Made by a program: the position numbers and the translations under genes
The notes under the pieces: model-generated
What the model was told of the DNA's origin: nothing
Databases searched by the model: none
Seen by the model: the letters and a program-made list of their open reading frames with translations, nothing else
NCBI GenBank assembly: GCA_029706075.1
Contig: JAINUG010000086.1
Coordinates: forward strand, 2,293,060-2,357,059
Source of the DNA: Aldrovandia affinis
Lineage: Eukaryota; Chordata; Actinopteri; Notacanthiformes; Halosauridae
DNA length: 64,000 nt
Direction: 5' to 3'
In this document: in pieces, positions 1-13,310 of the stretch
Position numbering within the stretch: the stretch's first letter is position 1
How the letters are laid out: each line of letters opens with the position of its first letter

Positions 1-2489
1 AAACAGACAAGCAACTCAGTTGACTGCAAATATCAAGAACAGTCCATAGAGAACAGAGAGGGTTACTATTGTCAGGTTGCAGTGCATAAACCCCTTATTA
101 TACCTAAAAATGCATGTTTGCGAGTAAAGTGGTGCAAAGAACACAGGCTGTGGTCTACTGAACAATGGATTTTATCCCACAACGTTTTTCACATTCCTGG
201 ATTTTCAGGCCTTATCAGCACAAGGTTGGTTTGATTTAATCCAGATTCATCTTAAATCTTCTTAGATTAAATTGCATTGGTCCTTATTTAGTCTAAGTAC
301 ATCTAGGGGATTACTTCCCCTTTGGGGGAGCAAAAATTCAGCCAGTCAGAGAACAAGGGACACTACAGTTTCTAAAGAACTTTGGTTGCAGCTAGTTATT
401 TGATCCACCATTTCTGCATTCTCGAGACTTTTGTGTCAGCTAAAGATAGCACAGTGACTCACCAGGTACATGCAGGGGTTGTTCTTTTTCATTGCTGCAG
501 AGATAGGCGATGGATATCTTCAATGCTGAGTCACTAAAAGGGATTCTGCTTCATCAGTGACTGCACTTTAAAAATGCGGAACAACGTAAGGACACCCATT
601 ATCACTCCATGAACTGGAAGTATCTACGCATAACTCATTCAGATTTGCAGCAAAAAACTTGCATTGTATAAAATCAGCTGCTTATTACAACATAGCGCCA
701 TGTAGACATATTTTTTCAAAATAGTTTTTCATATTTCCTTATTACTGTCTATCTATCTGTTGGTGTATTTATTTTCAATATGAAATGCATGAGCATCATG
801 ACCTCCCCCTCCTTCCACCCCAGTCAGGAAAATCTGCACCTGAAGGACAACAGAACCACCTACAATCATCAATCTGTATGCTGTATGCTTTTTATTCTGA
901 AATAGTTCTTGCAGGTTAAATGAGTGGCAGTCTTTTTGGACATATGCATAATTTAGTACAAGGTCAATTTGGTCTTCTGGCAGTAGAATTATAAAAATAT
1001 TAGACAACTCGAAATACAACGTCAGGGAATTTCAATCCAGCCATCATCAGATGAATTATTGCCATGTCTTTGTGTATTTCTAACAGTCAAATTAGACAAG
1101 CAATTGCTCAACTGAAAAAGTTGATGATGACTGACAGTTGGAAAGGCTTCGTGAGGAGAGAAGCAGCTCCCTGTGTGTGTTTCTATGGGGGTATCTACAA
1201 ATAGGCTCTGCTGTATCCCAGAAGAAAATGATGTACAGTGGTAATTGACTTTTTCCTCACATAACATTAAATTATCCCATGTATTCTATAAACCATTTTT
1301 TGGCCCTGAAATACAAGAGTATCTTAACAAAAAAAGAAGCTTCTCTGCTTTTAAAGCATGCTAGTTACCTCTATATGAAAATATGTCCCCAGCAAAACAT
1401 TAATTGTCCAATTAACAATATTTTTCCTCTAATCTGTTCCTGCAAAAGCTTTATATTTATATATATTTTGTATAGTGATTATATATACTTTATATATACT
1501 TAATATATATAAAGTATATAAAATATACTTCATATATATTTTAAAATATTGTTTCTTTTTGTTTATTTGTGTGATTTATTTTTTAATCCCACTCATGACA
1601 CCTCAACATTGTGCAGATTTTTACCAGTAGTAATGCTCTCGGCTTTCTTTTTTCCATGATTGTCATTTACGAAAGAAGCATGTTGCTGTCATTCATATTA
1701 GGCTTCCACGAGTGGTGGCTTGGAGTCTGATACAAATTTGACATGAGGGAAATGAAAAAATGAAGAACAAGGGTACTGACATCAATCTGAATTTATTGGG
1801 AAAAGTGTTTAAAGTACGTCTATCACAAGCAAAATAAACACATCGAGCATGCTGTCACGCATAGCTGGAATTTGAAGACGTCTCAAATAATTTGATGTTG
1901 AACAGAAAATGCACATTTTTATGGCTTGCAATTTCAGGGTAAAAGTTATTATTTTGAAGAATCTTGTAGTCTTTATCAGATGCATGAATTGTATTAAACT
2001 GAATGAGAATATAATTCATTGGGTATAACTAGTATATTTATAGTAGTGAAGTCATTGAATGTTTCTGTTAGTGTTAAATAGGCCATAGATTGGAGGAGAA
2101 TTAGACAGTATCCTTGTCAGTTATGAAAGTGAGTACAGTAACTCTTCAACTGGCATGTAAAAAGGGGAAATCACAACTGCAGCCTCACAGAAAAACTAAC
2201 AAAAAAGCAGGCATACTGTTTATCTGTTTAGTGGTTATCTGGGCATTTTACAAGTGCTTGAAGTGAAGATTAGCACTTTTGCAAGAATATTAAAATGCAG
2301 TCTATTTTTTCTTTCTTTGTTTTGCCTTTTTTGCTTTTGGTATAATCCCTAATAAAACAAATATTTATTACATTCACACATTGCAATGACTGATTTATGG
2401 ACTGATTGTATTAAAAATATGCATACGGCCACATTCCAATATTAAGTGATTCTCTAGTAATGTATTTTAATTACATATACAGTACATAC

Positions 2490-2880
2490 AGGTAACTTCC
2501 CAAATTCAACAAGTGTCTGGAACTATATTGGAGGGATACAACACCGTTCGTCAACAGGAAATTATTTTATTTGGTGGTTTGTTGATGCTGTTGGAAAATG
2601 CTGTCTCAGGTATCACTCCAGAATCACCCATAATTGTTCAAATTGTGTTGAGATCTGGTGACTGAGACGGCCATGACATATGGTTTACGTAATTTTCATG
2701 CTCGTCAAACCAATCAGTGACCACTCGTGCCCTGTGGGTGGGGGTATTATCATCCTGGAAGAGACCACTCCCATCAGGATAGAAATTCTTCACCATAAGA
2801 TGAAGGTGATCACTCATAATGGCTTTATATTTATTGACATTTAGCTTGCCACTCAATCTAAGGGGTTGAGTGGACCTAAA
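2490..2880 (-). pseudogene. Tc1/mariner transposase fragment (C-terminal catalytic part)
   Basis: Read on the minus strand, this encodes the second half of a Tc1-type DDE transposase. Visible features are an FSWxGLGPL-like lead-in, the motif GSGLFQDDN with the second catalytic Asp, a WFDEHEN helix, and WPSQSPDLN. The segment that should carry the catalytic Glu (NPIE) instead reads N-T-I followed by a stop. Weak similarity to the family C-terminus continues to about 2495 in another frame. The N-terminal DNA-binding domain and the first Asp region are absent, and no terminal inverted repeats are visible. It is a dead relic. Identification rests on the ordered motifs; the exact edges are uncertain. 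Confidence 0.85.
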
Positions 2881-3009
2881 CCAGGCCAGGAAAATGCATC
2901 CCTATTTTGGCAGTTACCTATATATAATGTATTTCAAATACTCCTTAGGATATAGTGTATCAATACATTGAATGGCTACTGAGACATTGTATTAAATAGT
3001 GTATTTTTA

Positions 3010-3355
3010 TTTATTTATGAATGCTTTTTCCCTTTTCTCCCAATTTGGAATCCACAATCGTTTCTTAAGCCATGCTCGCTGCAACCTCTGCTGTAAATTC
3101 CCGAGAGCGTAGACAAGTACACACCATCCTCCGAAACATGTGATGTCAGCTCCTGCTTGTTTTCATACCGTAGTCTACTGGCAGGCTGTGGGCACCCAGT
3201 TGACCAGCAGTGGTTGCTGGTGAGTAACGAGACACGGTCATCCCTGCCGACTGAATCCCTTCCTCCCTGGACTGCTGCCAATTATGTGTCGCCCCGCGTT
3301 GCTGCTGGCTAGAGATGGCACTGGCACGGTCTGGAATCAATACCAGACTGTGGGG
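3010..3355 (-). repeat. SINE, small-RNA-headed fish family
   Basis: On the minus strand the right edge (about 3355) starts with a pol III B-box-like stretch, GGTATTGATTCCAGACCGTGCC. The body includes a CACATAATTGG-type block and a GGGATGACCGTGTCTCGTTAC block, with an A-rich 3' end (CCAAATTGGGAGAAAAGGG). The same ordered blocks occur at 29225-29640 and, truncated, at 25227-25350, so this is a dispersed family. Two minus-strand open frames cross it, but they are by-products of the repeat. The family name is not certain. Confidence 0.7.
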
Positions 3356-4453
3356 CTTAAAAACTGTTTTTCTGTATTTCTAGTCAGAAGCAATGTGTAA
3401 GTTGCACAGTAAATATGTACTATAGAAGATGAAGAGCCTGACTTTTCTGTGATGTAATATACCATTTTATGCTCTATGCTTGAAGAAAAAAAAACAATTA
3501 TTTAACATGAATTAAATTTACATTCATGACTATTGTATAAACACTGTATAAAAGTATAAATGCCTCATTAGTCAGAGAGGTGGTTAGACTCAGGTGAAGA
3601 GGTGATGACACATCAAATCAACCAGTATTCCCATTTATTAAGAAAACAATGCTGTCTAGAGGAGTCTGGAAGAGCATTCCCAGCCAGCACCTCCTGGCAA
3701 GGCCAACCACATCAATGACAGGCTGTGACCTGGGAGACCACAAGTCATTTCAAGATTGATACATCATCACGTTCCATCATTGTGATAGTTTTTTACACTG
3801 TGTTAGGAACTCCAGTTCACAACAGCCAGACACTCATCGATATTGCACTATGCAGTCAATTACATTTAGTTAAATTTAAGGTAAACCTCATGAGCATGAA
3901 TGTTTATTTATTTACAAAATTATCTAAAATAACTGATTGAAATAATTAGCAATATATAATTTAGCAAAACGGAAGGTAGGAATATATTTTTAAAGTGGAT
4001 TTTTTTTTTTTACAATGAGTGAGGGGCTTGGGCAGTTTTAATAAATTGGATGACCGCCTGTGTCAAGGTGATAAGGAATACATGCACTGGGACAGTTATT
4101 TTTCAGATGAATGCTCCTTCACTAAGGTGGCTGACACTCCATTAAATTAGTGTGCATAGTGACACTGTGACAGAGCCATTAATAGCCTGAATAAAACTTG
4201 ATCCTATCCAGTCAATGGAGAATGTTCATTAATGGAACTGCAAGTTCCTAGGAAACATGTCTAGTCTCTGTACAAACCCTCATTTCAAAAAGGGAGCACT
4301 GGCAGTTTTTGTATTATACTGTGTTGTATTTAGTGGAAAATGGACTTCCTCACTAGTCTGAATACAATTATACAGGTTTTCTCAATAAGTCTTCTCCATT
4401 TTGTGAAGCTTTAGAACATTTGTGCCCATGCTGATTTTTGAATGAATGGTGAG

Positions 4454-5253
4454 TGTTACGACTGATACACAGATTGGACCCAAACGCAGACACAGACACA
4501 GAGGATAAGGTGAAGTAGGATATTTATTATGTACAGGGACTGGCGTAGGGAAACGATGATGAGGGCAGACCAAGCGGGCAGGCAGGCAGGACAGCGGGCA
4601 AGCAGAGAAGCGGGCAGACTGGTCTGTGGGCAAGCAGGCAGAGGGGTAGGCGATGATGAGGGCAGATGAAGGAGGCAGGCAACAGGCAGGGAAGCGGGTA
4701 GCAGAGAAGCAAGCTGGCTGGTCCATGGGCAGGCAGGCAGAGGGGTAGGCGATAATGAGGCAGATGAAGGAGGCAGGCGGAACAGGCAGGGAAGCAGGTA
4801 GCAGAGGAGCAAGCTGGCTGGTCCGTGGGCAGGCAGGCAGGATGGCAAACGAGTAGACAAACAAAACAGGCAGGCGAGAAGTGAACCTGAACACAGGGAA
4901 ATAAATGAAAACACATATAACTCATGAGGAAACAAACACGGAGGCAAAATCACGATTTCAAGACAGGTCTAGAGTCTTGTAGCTACCACTGAAGCAGAGA
5001 CAACGATCTGACGGTGAATGAATGAGAAACCGGGGTTGATATACACTACTGGGCTGATGATAATTGATGGCAGGTGAGTACGCAGCGCAGGTGTAGAAGA
5101 TCCATGTAATCAGGAGGGAGCCGAGGAGGGAAGCCGCGCCCACATCACACACACAAATACGAAACTGACAGGGAGAACAGGAACACAAGGAAAAGGGAAG
5201 GGAAAACGCGAGGAAACATAAAAAATAACAAAGTAGCAGCTGTGGCCGTAACA
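4454..5253 (-). mobile_element. Solo LTR (Gypsy-like), with internal minisatellite
   Basis: An 800-base block begins TGTTACGACTG and ends GGCCGTAACA, giving TG...CA ends with a short TGTTACG/CGTAACA inverted repeat. It is flanked by an identical 5-bp target duplication, GTGAG (4449-4453 and 5254-5258). The orientation is minus: read that way, an AATAAA signal (complement of 4523-4528) precedes the 3' end by about 70 bases. No gag or pol lies next to it, so it is a solo LTR left by LTR-LTR recombination. All three minus frames stay open across the GC-rich repeat inside it; the Cys/Pro/Leu-rich peptides are repeat artefacts. Confidence 0.85.
4554..4850. repeat. Minisatellite, unit about 99-100 bp
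   Basis: Two full units start at 4628 and 4727, and partial units lie at 4554-4627 and 4827-4850. Each unit is built on GGCAGGCAGGCAG, a GGGGTAGGCGAT block, a GATGAAGGAGGCAGG block, and AAGCTGGCTGGTCC. The two full units differ at only a few positions. The array lies wholly within the solo LTR, so it expanded inside the retroelement rather than in host DNA. Confidence 0.9.
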
Positions 5254-8200
5254 GTGAGGAGCAGTTGGAGCAAAATTATGGCTAACTATTATTATTCAGG
5301 GACAAGCTGAGGTATGCTTGGCAGGCAAATGCATTTTTGATTGAGGTAAAAAAAAGAGAGATTGATTGTGCGAGAGATTTAAGATAATGAAACAGTGGGA
5401 ACATTGTGCCCCCTCGTTGTTTGTGCCTTCAAGGCTTCTCAACATTGCAAACTTAATAGCATGGTCCACTCTCAATTTGGTATTATTGGGCACTCAAAAT
5501 CGAGAAATTTGCTGAATCGCAAATTGCTGAATCTCCCTTTTGTTTATAATTGCTGAATTTCCTTCAGATATTTCCTAGAAGTGTGCAGGCGTGTTCATGA
5601 TTATATTGTGTCTCGGCTTAATCTCGATGGCTTTCCGTAGCTCCAATTACAACCCTGTTCTTCTCCTGTATACAGCACCACTCAAAGCAGATTACTGCCT
5701 TTTGAATGAACAAAGCCTTTGAAGAAAATCCTGTGAAAGCATTTTATTCCCTCAGTGAAAGCGAGAGTGTGTTATTTCCCTCCATTGCTGCTTTCTTATG
5801 GGTGCCTTCTTGGTTGCTGACTGTTCGTCCCACTAAAACTTTATTTGTTGAGAAATGAGATGCTAATCCTGTTAAACCTGTTTAACATTGCAATGTTTAT
5901 AACCAACTGTATAACTGTATATACAGGAGCAGGAAATACGCAAGAGGAAGATGGGAAGGTGGTAGCTAGCTAGACCTCAGGTATAGGGGCAAATGTTGTT
6001 GGCAAAAATGTATGGACACCTTCGCCAAAATTCTAGACAGTATTGAAATAATTATGCCATTTGATATGGATCTGTTTGAATGTGTACTGGAGCGACTGAC
6101 AAATGGAAAAATAGTAGAATTTATTTTTTAAAAGAAAGAAATAACACACATACACACACAAATATACATGTTGCCTTTCTCACTCATTGTTTAGTTTTAT
6201 TTAATTATGACATGATGCATTTGCTGGCTGTAATTCGTTACATATTTATTATATTAGCATGCGAAAATATATAGACAAGTTTTGTGTACAATGCCATACA
6301 TTTTTGGTATTCTGACTGTGTTATAGGAATCACATTTTTAGCTTTGATTTATGCATTTTTGCTGCAGTTGACATTGCTGTTTCGATAGTTTGTGCATTGT
6401 TCGAGCAGGTGTCAAATTTATTTTAGGATTTGCCCTGGCTAAAGCACCTTGAGGTGTCATATCCACCACAGCAACAGCCGTCCCCCTTGGGTCCAGCCCA
6501 TTCACACCCTTGATTCTTAATCTTAATACATTTAAATGTAATTTAAATGAATTAAAGGATGGATTGGGACTATGACAGGGGCAACAGAGTGCTCTGATAC
6601 TTTCTGCTGATTCGCGGATGGCCCTTTGAAACTGTGTGACACGCCAGTCCTATGCAGAAATAAATGCCCTGACATGTTCTTGTACAGGAGGTTTGACAGT
6701 CCTCACAGCTACATCAAAAGAAATAATTCATTCTAATGATGCAGCAACATGAAGGAACCCCTGCACCATATCTGCACAGCTGACCTTGTTCCTGACTGAA
6801 TCCACCACATGAATAATTCATCCTTTTTTTGTGTACAGTATTATTTTACCCTTTTATGTTTTGAGAGGGAAAACAGAATTATGTATGCCATAATCACTTG
6901 TGACCTTCACAAGATGCTCTGGTAAATTATTAATCTAGCAACAACAAAAAAAAAATTATTTATATTTTTGCAGATGTTTAAAAACAAGGTAATCTTTGAG
7001 CTTTTAGACTATATTTAATGTTTTGATTTTTATTTTCATCAGCTGAAACATGTATGCATATATTTCTATAAACGTAGTGTGGAGAGAACTTGGGTGGGTG
7101 CTGTGGAGAGAGCTTGGGTGGGTAATACCATTGTGATGTAATTGCTTGGAGAAATACTTGTAGTTCATGCATTGATAGTCACATAAGCAATTTATTGAAA
7201 TATATCTTTGTTGTTATAATAATTATTATTATTATACAAAATACATTCAATGTATTACTCAAACTCATTCCAACCCACACTGTAATTAACTTTGATTGTG
7301 TTTGCAAGTGTGTTGTTTTTTTCATTCCTAATTCTGGGACTTCAAGTTTCTTCGTTCTTTGTTGCTAGTTAGTCTTAGTTGCTGAGTTGGCAATCTGTCT
7401 TTCTGAAGAAGTAGAATGTGTATAGTATTGATTTGAAGCAGTCCTTCCGGTACTTCCGATCCAGGCCACAGCCACAGCCCCAGCCCTGGATAGTATCCTG
7501 CCAAACATCTAAAGTCTTCCTTCTATATAATCACATTGCGATTTCAACTTAACAATTTGTAAGCATAGTCTTTCATTTGTAAGCATAGTCTTTTATTTCC
7601 CACACAATTTTTGGGGGGTTAATTTCAGTGACTAAAGAGAACACAATGTTCATGCTCAATGTTTAAGAGACAAATAAAGCACAAGAAAAAAACGTGCTCG
7701 AAATTCATCATGCTAAGGGAAAAGTTAATTGCCGTTAGATTGAAAAATGAAAATAACATAACCGATAAATTACCGAATATTTAAAACGAATTGTGCTAAC
7801 TACGGATTCTGCTCCGCTCCTTATTCTCTGCGGGTTTTAAAGGGTAGAAGGCATAATGAATGGGATGTTCCATAATTTGTCTGGGAAAAAATAAGCACTT
7901 TTGCACATAAGCTCCCATGTACTTCTTTGCACTTTAGGCCTCTCTCACTCTCATTACGTACCTCAGCTGTGAATCAATACTATTCCTGAGAAGGAATGAG
8001 CTTATGGGCTTTGTTTCAATATAGATTATATGAGGGTGATTGATAGCTTGACCAAGTCAATCAATCATGTAGAAGCCTGCAGAGAAATCCCTTTGTTACA
8101 GAATAAGGCGCTTTAGTGTGTAATGCCAGCTCTGCATGCTGTGTGTCCAGGATACGCAAGTGCAATTTTAAGACTTGTGCAGGTTCTTGTTTTATATATG

Positions 8201-9054
8201 ATCAGGACATGAGCTGTTTGGCAGAGTGTCAAATGAACTCTCTGTCCTGGGTGGGCATGGCAGGCTAGAAAACAATGTATATACTTATTGTATATAATTA
8301 TACTGTATATAATTATTTTATTTATTTTTGCCTTTTTTTTGCTTTTTTTAACATATATGTAAATGCATGTGCATAATACAGACAACAAAATATCTGTATT
8401 TAATTTACTATTTCTTTTAAATGTAGTCCTAACCTTGAATACTAAAGAACAGACAAACACACACACACACAGTTGTGAATACGCATATGCGTACCCCATC
8501 ACAATGATCGTAAAAAAATAAAACCATCAGTACTACAGAAATGAATGGAAAGCAAAACAGGCCTTGGATCTGCTGAAGTAGAGTGAAGCATTGTGGGAGT
8601 CAAAGGCAATCAGGTCACCCTTCAAGTTTTTCGGCAGGCTGCCCGTGTCCCTAGCCATGGTTGGCAAGAACAGTGGCTTGTTTTCACTTTGGTCCCAAGC
8701 ATTCTGTTTAATCCAGTCTCAGATGCTACAGTACAAGAGCCAAAAAAAATGTTCACCTGAACAGGTGTTACCATCTCTGCTTTCACATGCAGCCTACAGA
8801 CATTAGTGGGAACCTGCCAGTAGGTTTCATGGACACAATGTTTGAGCAGGACTGTCTCATGAGTTCATTTAAAAAAGTATATATGAAAACATACAACTCA
8901 TTCATAATCATTGGTGTCCTTATTGATTTATTTATCTCACATAACGGGGAGTCACCAATGTCCTGTGTTATACACTGTATATAATTACAATGGGTGAAAA
9001 CAAATGGTCTTACCCTTTCGCTTAACATTCCCATTCTGTTTTGTTCTCACACAG

Positions 9055-9290
9055 GTGCAACGTGGACAATAAGGTGTCGAGGGTGGCCTGGCTCAACCGC
9101 ACCACCATTCTGTTCACAGGGCGTGAGAAGTGGTCGTTAGATCCTCGTGTCATCCTGCTCAACGACACAGTCATCACGGAGTACAGCATCAAAATCCAGA
9201 ACGTCAATGTGTACGATGAGGGGCCTTACGTCTGCTCCATCCTGACCAACAAGAAGCCCAAATCATCAAGGGTTCACCTCATTGTACAAG
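9055..9290 (+). CDS. opcml: IgLON cell-adhesion protein, exon encoding most of Ig domain 1 (OPCML/NTM type)
   Basis: IgLONs are GPI-anchored neural adhesion proteins with three Ig domains. The exon starts after CACAG: its first base ends a codon, and the next is the first Ig cysteine (9056-9058). It ends phase 1 at CAAG|GTACTT. It encodes 78 whole residues. Cys1 and Cys60 form the expected disulfide, Trp12 is the core tryptophan (RVAWLNR), KWSLDPRV is an IgLON signature, and DEGPYVCS holds the D-x-G-x-Y-x-C motif. Glycosylation sequons lie at N14-R-T and N36-[10 protein letters not shown] at the end favours OPCML/NTM over LSAMP, NEGR1 or IGLON5. As I recall human OPCML, the D-E strand region here is one residue longer. 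Family certain; paralogue likely OPCML, with NTM possible. Signal peptide and earlier exon lie outside. Confidence 0.95.
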
Positions 9291-9835
9291 GTACTTGTTT
9301 TTTGCTAGTCATTTTGAGTTTTTCTCAGATTGGCAAGTGCCTCTCTTGTTGTTGGGAAATTAAATATTTCAGTACTGGATTGACAAGCATAGGTTTCTAT
9401 AGATTTTTCACATAGAATATTTTTTTTCAGAATTTGGTTTAGGGGTATTTTGTTTTCTCATGAAATAATACATTAAGGCACATCATTGATTTCAATGTCA
9501 TTTGTTTCTGGGTTTTTACGAAATATACGAAGATTACAAATTATTCACCAGGTTCCTTGGCAAGACTTATCTAATTAAGTGGGAAACTCTCAGAACGTGA
9601 CACTGAGTGGTGAAATTGGGATTTAATCTGGGTCTAATTTCAAATCGTTGATAGGTATTGATTGATTCTGAAATGGGCTGAGCAGAGGCAGCCCTGGCCT
9701 CCCTCCAGAAAATTCTCTCTGCACTACATCAGCTGTCAATGCAAAGACTTTAGTTATTTACCATCAAATCAATACCCTCACACACTCCGTTTCCCAAAAC
9801 AATTCTTCCCTTTTCTGTGTGTTTCAGACTCCATA

Positions 9836-9880
9836 TCACACACACAAACACACGCACACACAAACACACACACACACAAA
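9836..9880. repeat. CA-rich microsatellite
   Basis: CACA dinucleotides are interrupted by AAAC and GCAC variants. This is a degenerate (CA)n tract in the intron just downstream of the first visible exon. Confidence 0.9.
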
Positions 9881-12119
9881 CAGAAACAAATAATAGCATG
9901 TGTCTGTGGATGACCTATTCCAACAAACATGCCCCTTTCTCAAGTATATTGTGTTTCAAATATTTTATTATTTGAAATGACTGTAAATCAGGCAATTGTA
10001 TTTTCAAAACTGTCTATGGATTTGAAAATAGAACAAGAAGAAGTAATTATTTACACCACAGAAATTAAATTAAATTAGACAAAGGAATCAACATTTTATT
10101 ATAAAAATAAACATTTGTCCAATTTGTTTTCAATGGAATGTTGTTTTGTCTTATATAATGGCTCTGTTCACTTGGAACCATGGTAACCCACATGCGTTTT
10201 GTCCATAAAATAGGAATACAACTTTCCAAATGAAAATGCTTTTGCATCATTAAGAGTATCTCTTATCTTTTGCTCATTAGCCTCTTATTTTCTTTTCTGA
10301 CACCAATTATAGAGAAAATAAAATAAAATAATTGGCTGTTATTTATTTCTAATTTATAAAAGATTAGATGTATACTAATTATCTTGTGGATTTTTCATTA
10401 ATTACTGATGAGCCAAGTCAATGAAGTACAACCCAATTTGGAAAAAGTTTTAATTTGAGTCATGAATTATTCAATCATTAATTAGGTTGTGGTCTTTAAA
10501 GAAGGCACGTGTTGTTTGTAGTCTCAGTGGCTGGGTGAGAGTTTTACAACCAGGAACAGTTGTTTTTCATCCAACTGTTAAGCCATTTAAACTAAGGAGG
10601 GAAAAAAAGATAGTTCAGCTACACTGTGTCATAACAATAATTCAATGTGAGGAAGTTACACACCTCAAGAGTGCGATCTGCTGGAAATGTGTAAAACACA
10701 AGCTAGGAGATTGGAAATGCAGCTGCATTCAATCTGAATACAGGCTTGTGGAATATCACGACGCAGATTACAGCTTTGCTGGAAATCCAGCCATTATTAA
10801 CGTCCTTTTAAGAACTGTGCAATTTCAGTGTTGCTGTGCAGCAATGTAGATCTGTCTTTGTCACCACATGCTCTGTCACTGCCAGAGAACGGGCGCTCCT
10901 GGTTCAGAATGCTGTGGCAAATGGTTGCTGCTGTTCAGTCTGGAAAAGGAAATCTAGCCTAGAGGTTCAGTGACCTGATGCAGAGAGACGATGGCCTCCC
11001 AGACTCACTCTCTCTCTCTCTCTCTCTTGCCACTTAAGCAATCTTCGTAACACAGGCAGTTGAGGTTGGACTGTGCTGTCTGCCCAGTGATATTTCATGG
11101 CTATACCTGCCTACATCTTTACCCTAGCTCTCCTTTCTAGAGTCTGGCGTTTGAGCATTATGAAATTGGATTACCCACTCGTCCAACCAACACGCCTTTA
11201 AATAATAAAAATAATAATGACAGTTGTGGTGCTGAAATTTGCTGCATTAATATTACATCTATTTTGCTTGTGGATGATGCTGAAATCGCGTGTAATCGCA
11301 AAAGCTCTCGACACCTCTCCAAACATTGATCCCGATATCGATTTAAGGTCATTTGATAGGAGATTTGGAACAAATGGGAGCTCATCGGAGGCTACATGTA
11401 AATGTGAAACCCGCAGGGCTCTCTGAGCCTGGTGCTCTTCAGCTGAGCCGACAAAGTATCACTTTAACAGGCCTGGCGCGTGGAGACGCGCAAAGCTTAT
11501 TTGGGAAACGGCCTGGGACTTTCGTTCCCTCCCTGATTTTGGAAAGATGTAGAAGCTCCACATTTCATATGAGAGCCTGTGCTGTCGCTGAGGCAGCAGC
11601 AACATTTTGTGTGGCGTAGTTCAGAGATGCCACTGAGCACATGTAGGTCCATTGTAGACAGTGATTGAATAAGAGTGCAAATTATTTCCCTTGGCTGGGT
11701 CATCTTTAGCTGTTGTCATGCCATGCAAACTGTGAGGCTGTGGTTCAAAACCTGACACATACCTACCCCTGGTACATACAGTATGTCATAATCTCTTGGA
11801 TAATGTACATACTACCATCAACAACATTTGCATGATAAGAAAAAAAACTTGACTCTCCTCATGTTGCTTCACTTTCTTATTTAGAGGGCCACATGCTGCT
11901 TAGGTCTAATAAAACTATGTACGTGACCATCACCACGCATGATAGTGTTGCACACGTCTGTAGAGGTCATATGAGTAAGGCCCCATAGCAGAGGGAGGAC
12001 CTTGGTTGGAATTGATTTGCTGCACTGCACTGCACAATGTCTTTTGAGAGAAATGCTACTATGTCAAATACATGACATGGTTCGCCAGAAAACAACCATT
12101 CAAGCAGTTCAATTATATA

Positions 12120-13020
12120 AACACTACCGGTCATAAGTTTTAGAACACCCCCATTTTCCAGTTTTTACTGAAATTTAAGCAGTTCAAGTCCAGTGAATAA
12201 CCTGAAATGGTACAAAGGTAAGCGGTAAACTGCCAGAGGTTAAAAATAAAAGGTTTAGGTTATAAAAAACTGAAAAATAATGTTAATTTTTTGGCAGTGA
12301 GTAGTTTCCTACACCATCAAAAGCCACTTGGAAACTGGAGGAAACTCTGACAGGAAGAGGTCTGGCAGACCCAAAGCCACAAGAAAATCAGAAGACAAGT
12401 TTCTGAGAGTCAACAGCTTGTGATAGGTGGCTCACAGAACAACAGCTTCAAGCACAGCTTAACACTGGTCGAAGTAAGGAAGTCTCCGTTTCAACTGTGA
12501 AGAGAAGACTTCGAGCTGCAGGTTTGACAGGTCGAGTGGCAGTAAGAAAGCCATTGCTAAGATGGCAAAATAAGAAAAAGAGGCTTGCCTGGGCCATGAA
12601 GCACCACCAGTGGACTACTGAAGACTGAAAGAAGGTCTTATGGGCCTTGAACTTTTGAAAAAAAATTGTAGGCCGTCGAGTAGGCGAAAGGATGGTTCCT
12701 CAGTGTCTGACACCAACTGTCAAACATGGAGGAGGAAGCGTGATGGTCTGGGGCTCTGTTGCTGGATCCAGAGTCGGCGACTTGCACAGAGTGACTGTTA
12801 ACCCACGTTAACCCATTACTTGTTCCCTGAAAAGGGCCTTTTTATATAACTCTGAAAAAACATTATTTGTCAGTTTTTGGTAACCTAAACTTTTTTTTTT
12901 ACCTCTGGCAGTTTATCGCTTACCTTTGTACCATTTCAGGTTATTCACTGGACTTGAACTGCTTAAATTTCAGTAAAAACTGGAAAATAGAGGTGTATAT
13001 AAAAAATGACTGGTAATGTA
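12120..13020 (+). mobile_element. Internally deleted Tc1/mariner-type element with long terminal inverted repeats
   Basis: The left arm (from ACACTACCGGTCATAAG at 12121) and the reverse complement of the right arm (ending at about 13019) match over roughly 165 bases with few gaps. This gives unusually long inverted repeats in a TA-rich target. The interior is a degenerate Tc1-type transposase on the + strand. It has a helix-turn-helix part with a GRP-like SGRPKAT motif (about 12360-12380), a second recognition region (VSTVKRRLRAAGLTGR), a WTTED block followed by a stop, and a VKHGGGSVMVWG block (about 12718-12755). The catalytic Asp regions and C-terminus are deleted. It is non-autonomous and dead. 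Confidence 0.85.
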
Positions 13021-13310
13021 TATATACCTTTTTCTTTACTCATATTTGTTGCAAAAATAAGTCCCAATTAGTACTTTTTGCTTCTATAATTAATTTGTAC
13101 TTGACTAAGTTATTCCCTGTGGATTTCCCAATATGGGTAGAACAAAAGAAGCGTGGGCACCCAATGTGATCCAACGATAAAGTGCAATGATACCAAACAT
13201 TTGCACACATCCAAAGGGTTATCTCCTGCTCTACTAAGGGTATGATTTATGTAATTAGGAGTCCCTATGGACTTACGCACATGGAGAAAACAAAAGGTGT
13301 TCAAACACCT

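Larger units (their letters stand above)
1..9054 (+). other. opcml: Intron (3' part) upstream of the first visible IgLON exon
   Basis: This is non-coding sequence ending in a splice acceptor at 9053-9054 (CACAG before the exon). IgLON genes are known for very long introns upstream of this exon, so 9 kb without coding sequence fits. Outside the repeats listed separately (2490-5258) I see only unique AT-rich DNA and short simple repeats. Examples are an AT-rich tract at 1450-1545, a 20-base direct duplication at 7558-7595, a duplicated GAGAG/CTTGGGTGGGT motif at 7083-7122, and a short CA run at 8456-8472. Short open frames here have no recognisable domains. Confidence 0.75.

Noticed and set aside
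1022-1267. 81-codon minus-strand frame
   Set aside because: No similarity to any family I recognise, and nothing around it suggests an exon.
4382-4953. Three overlapping 130-170-codon minus-strand frames rich in Cys, Pro, Leu and Ala
   Set aside because: All three frames are open at once across a GC-rich minisatellite inside a solo LTR, so this is composition and not coding.
9022-9207. Minus-strand frame overlapping the Ig1 exon
   Set aside because: Shadow of the coding exon on the opposite strand.
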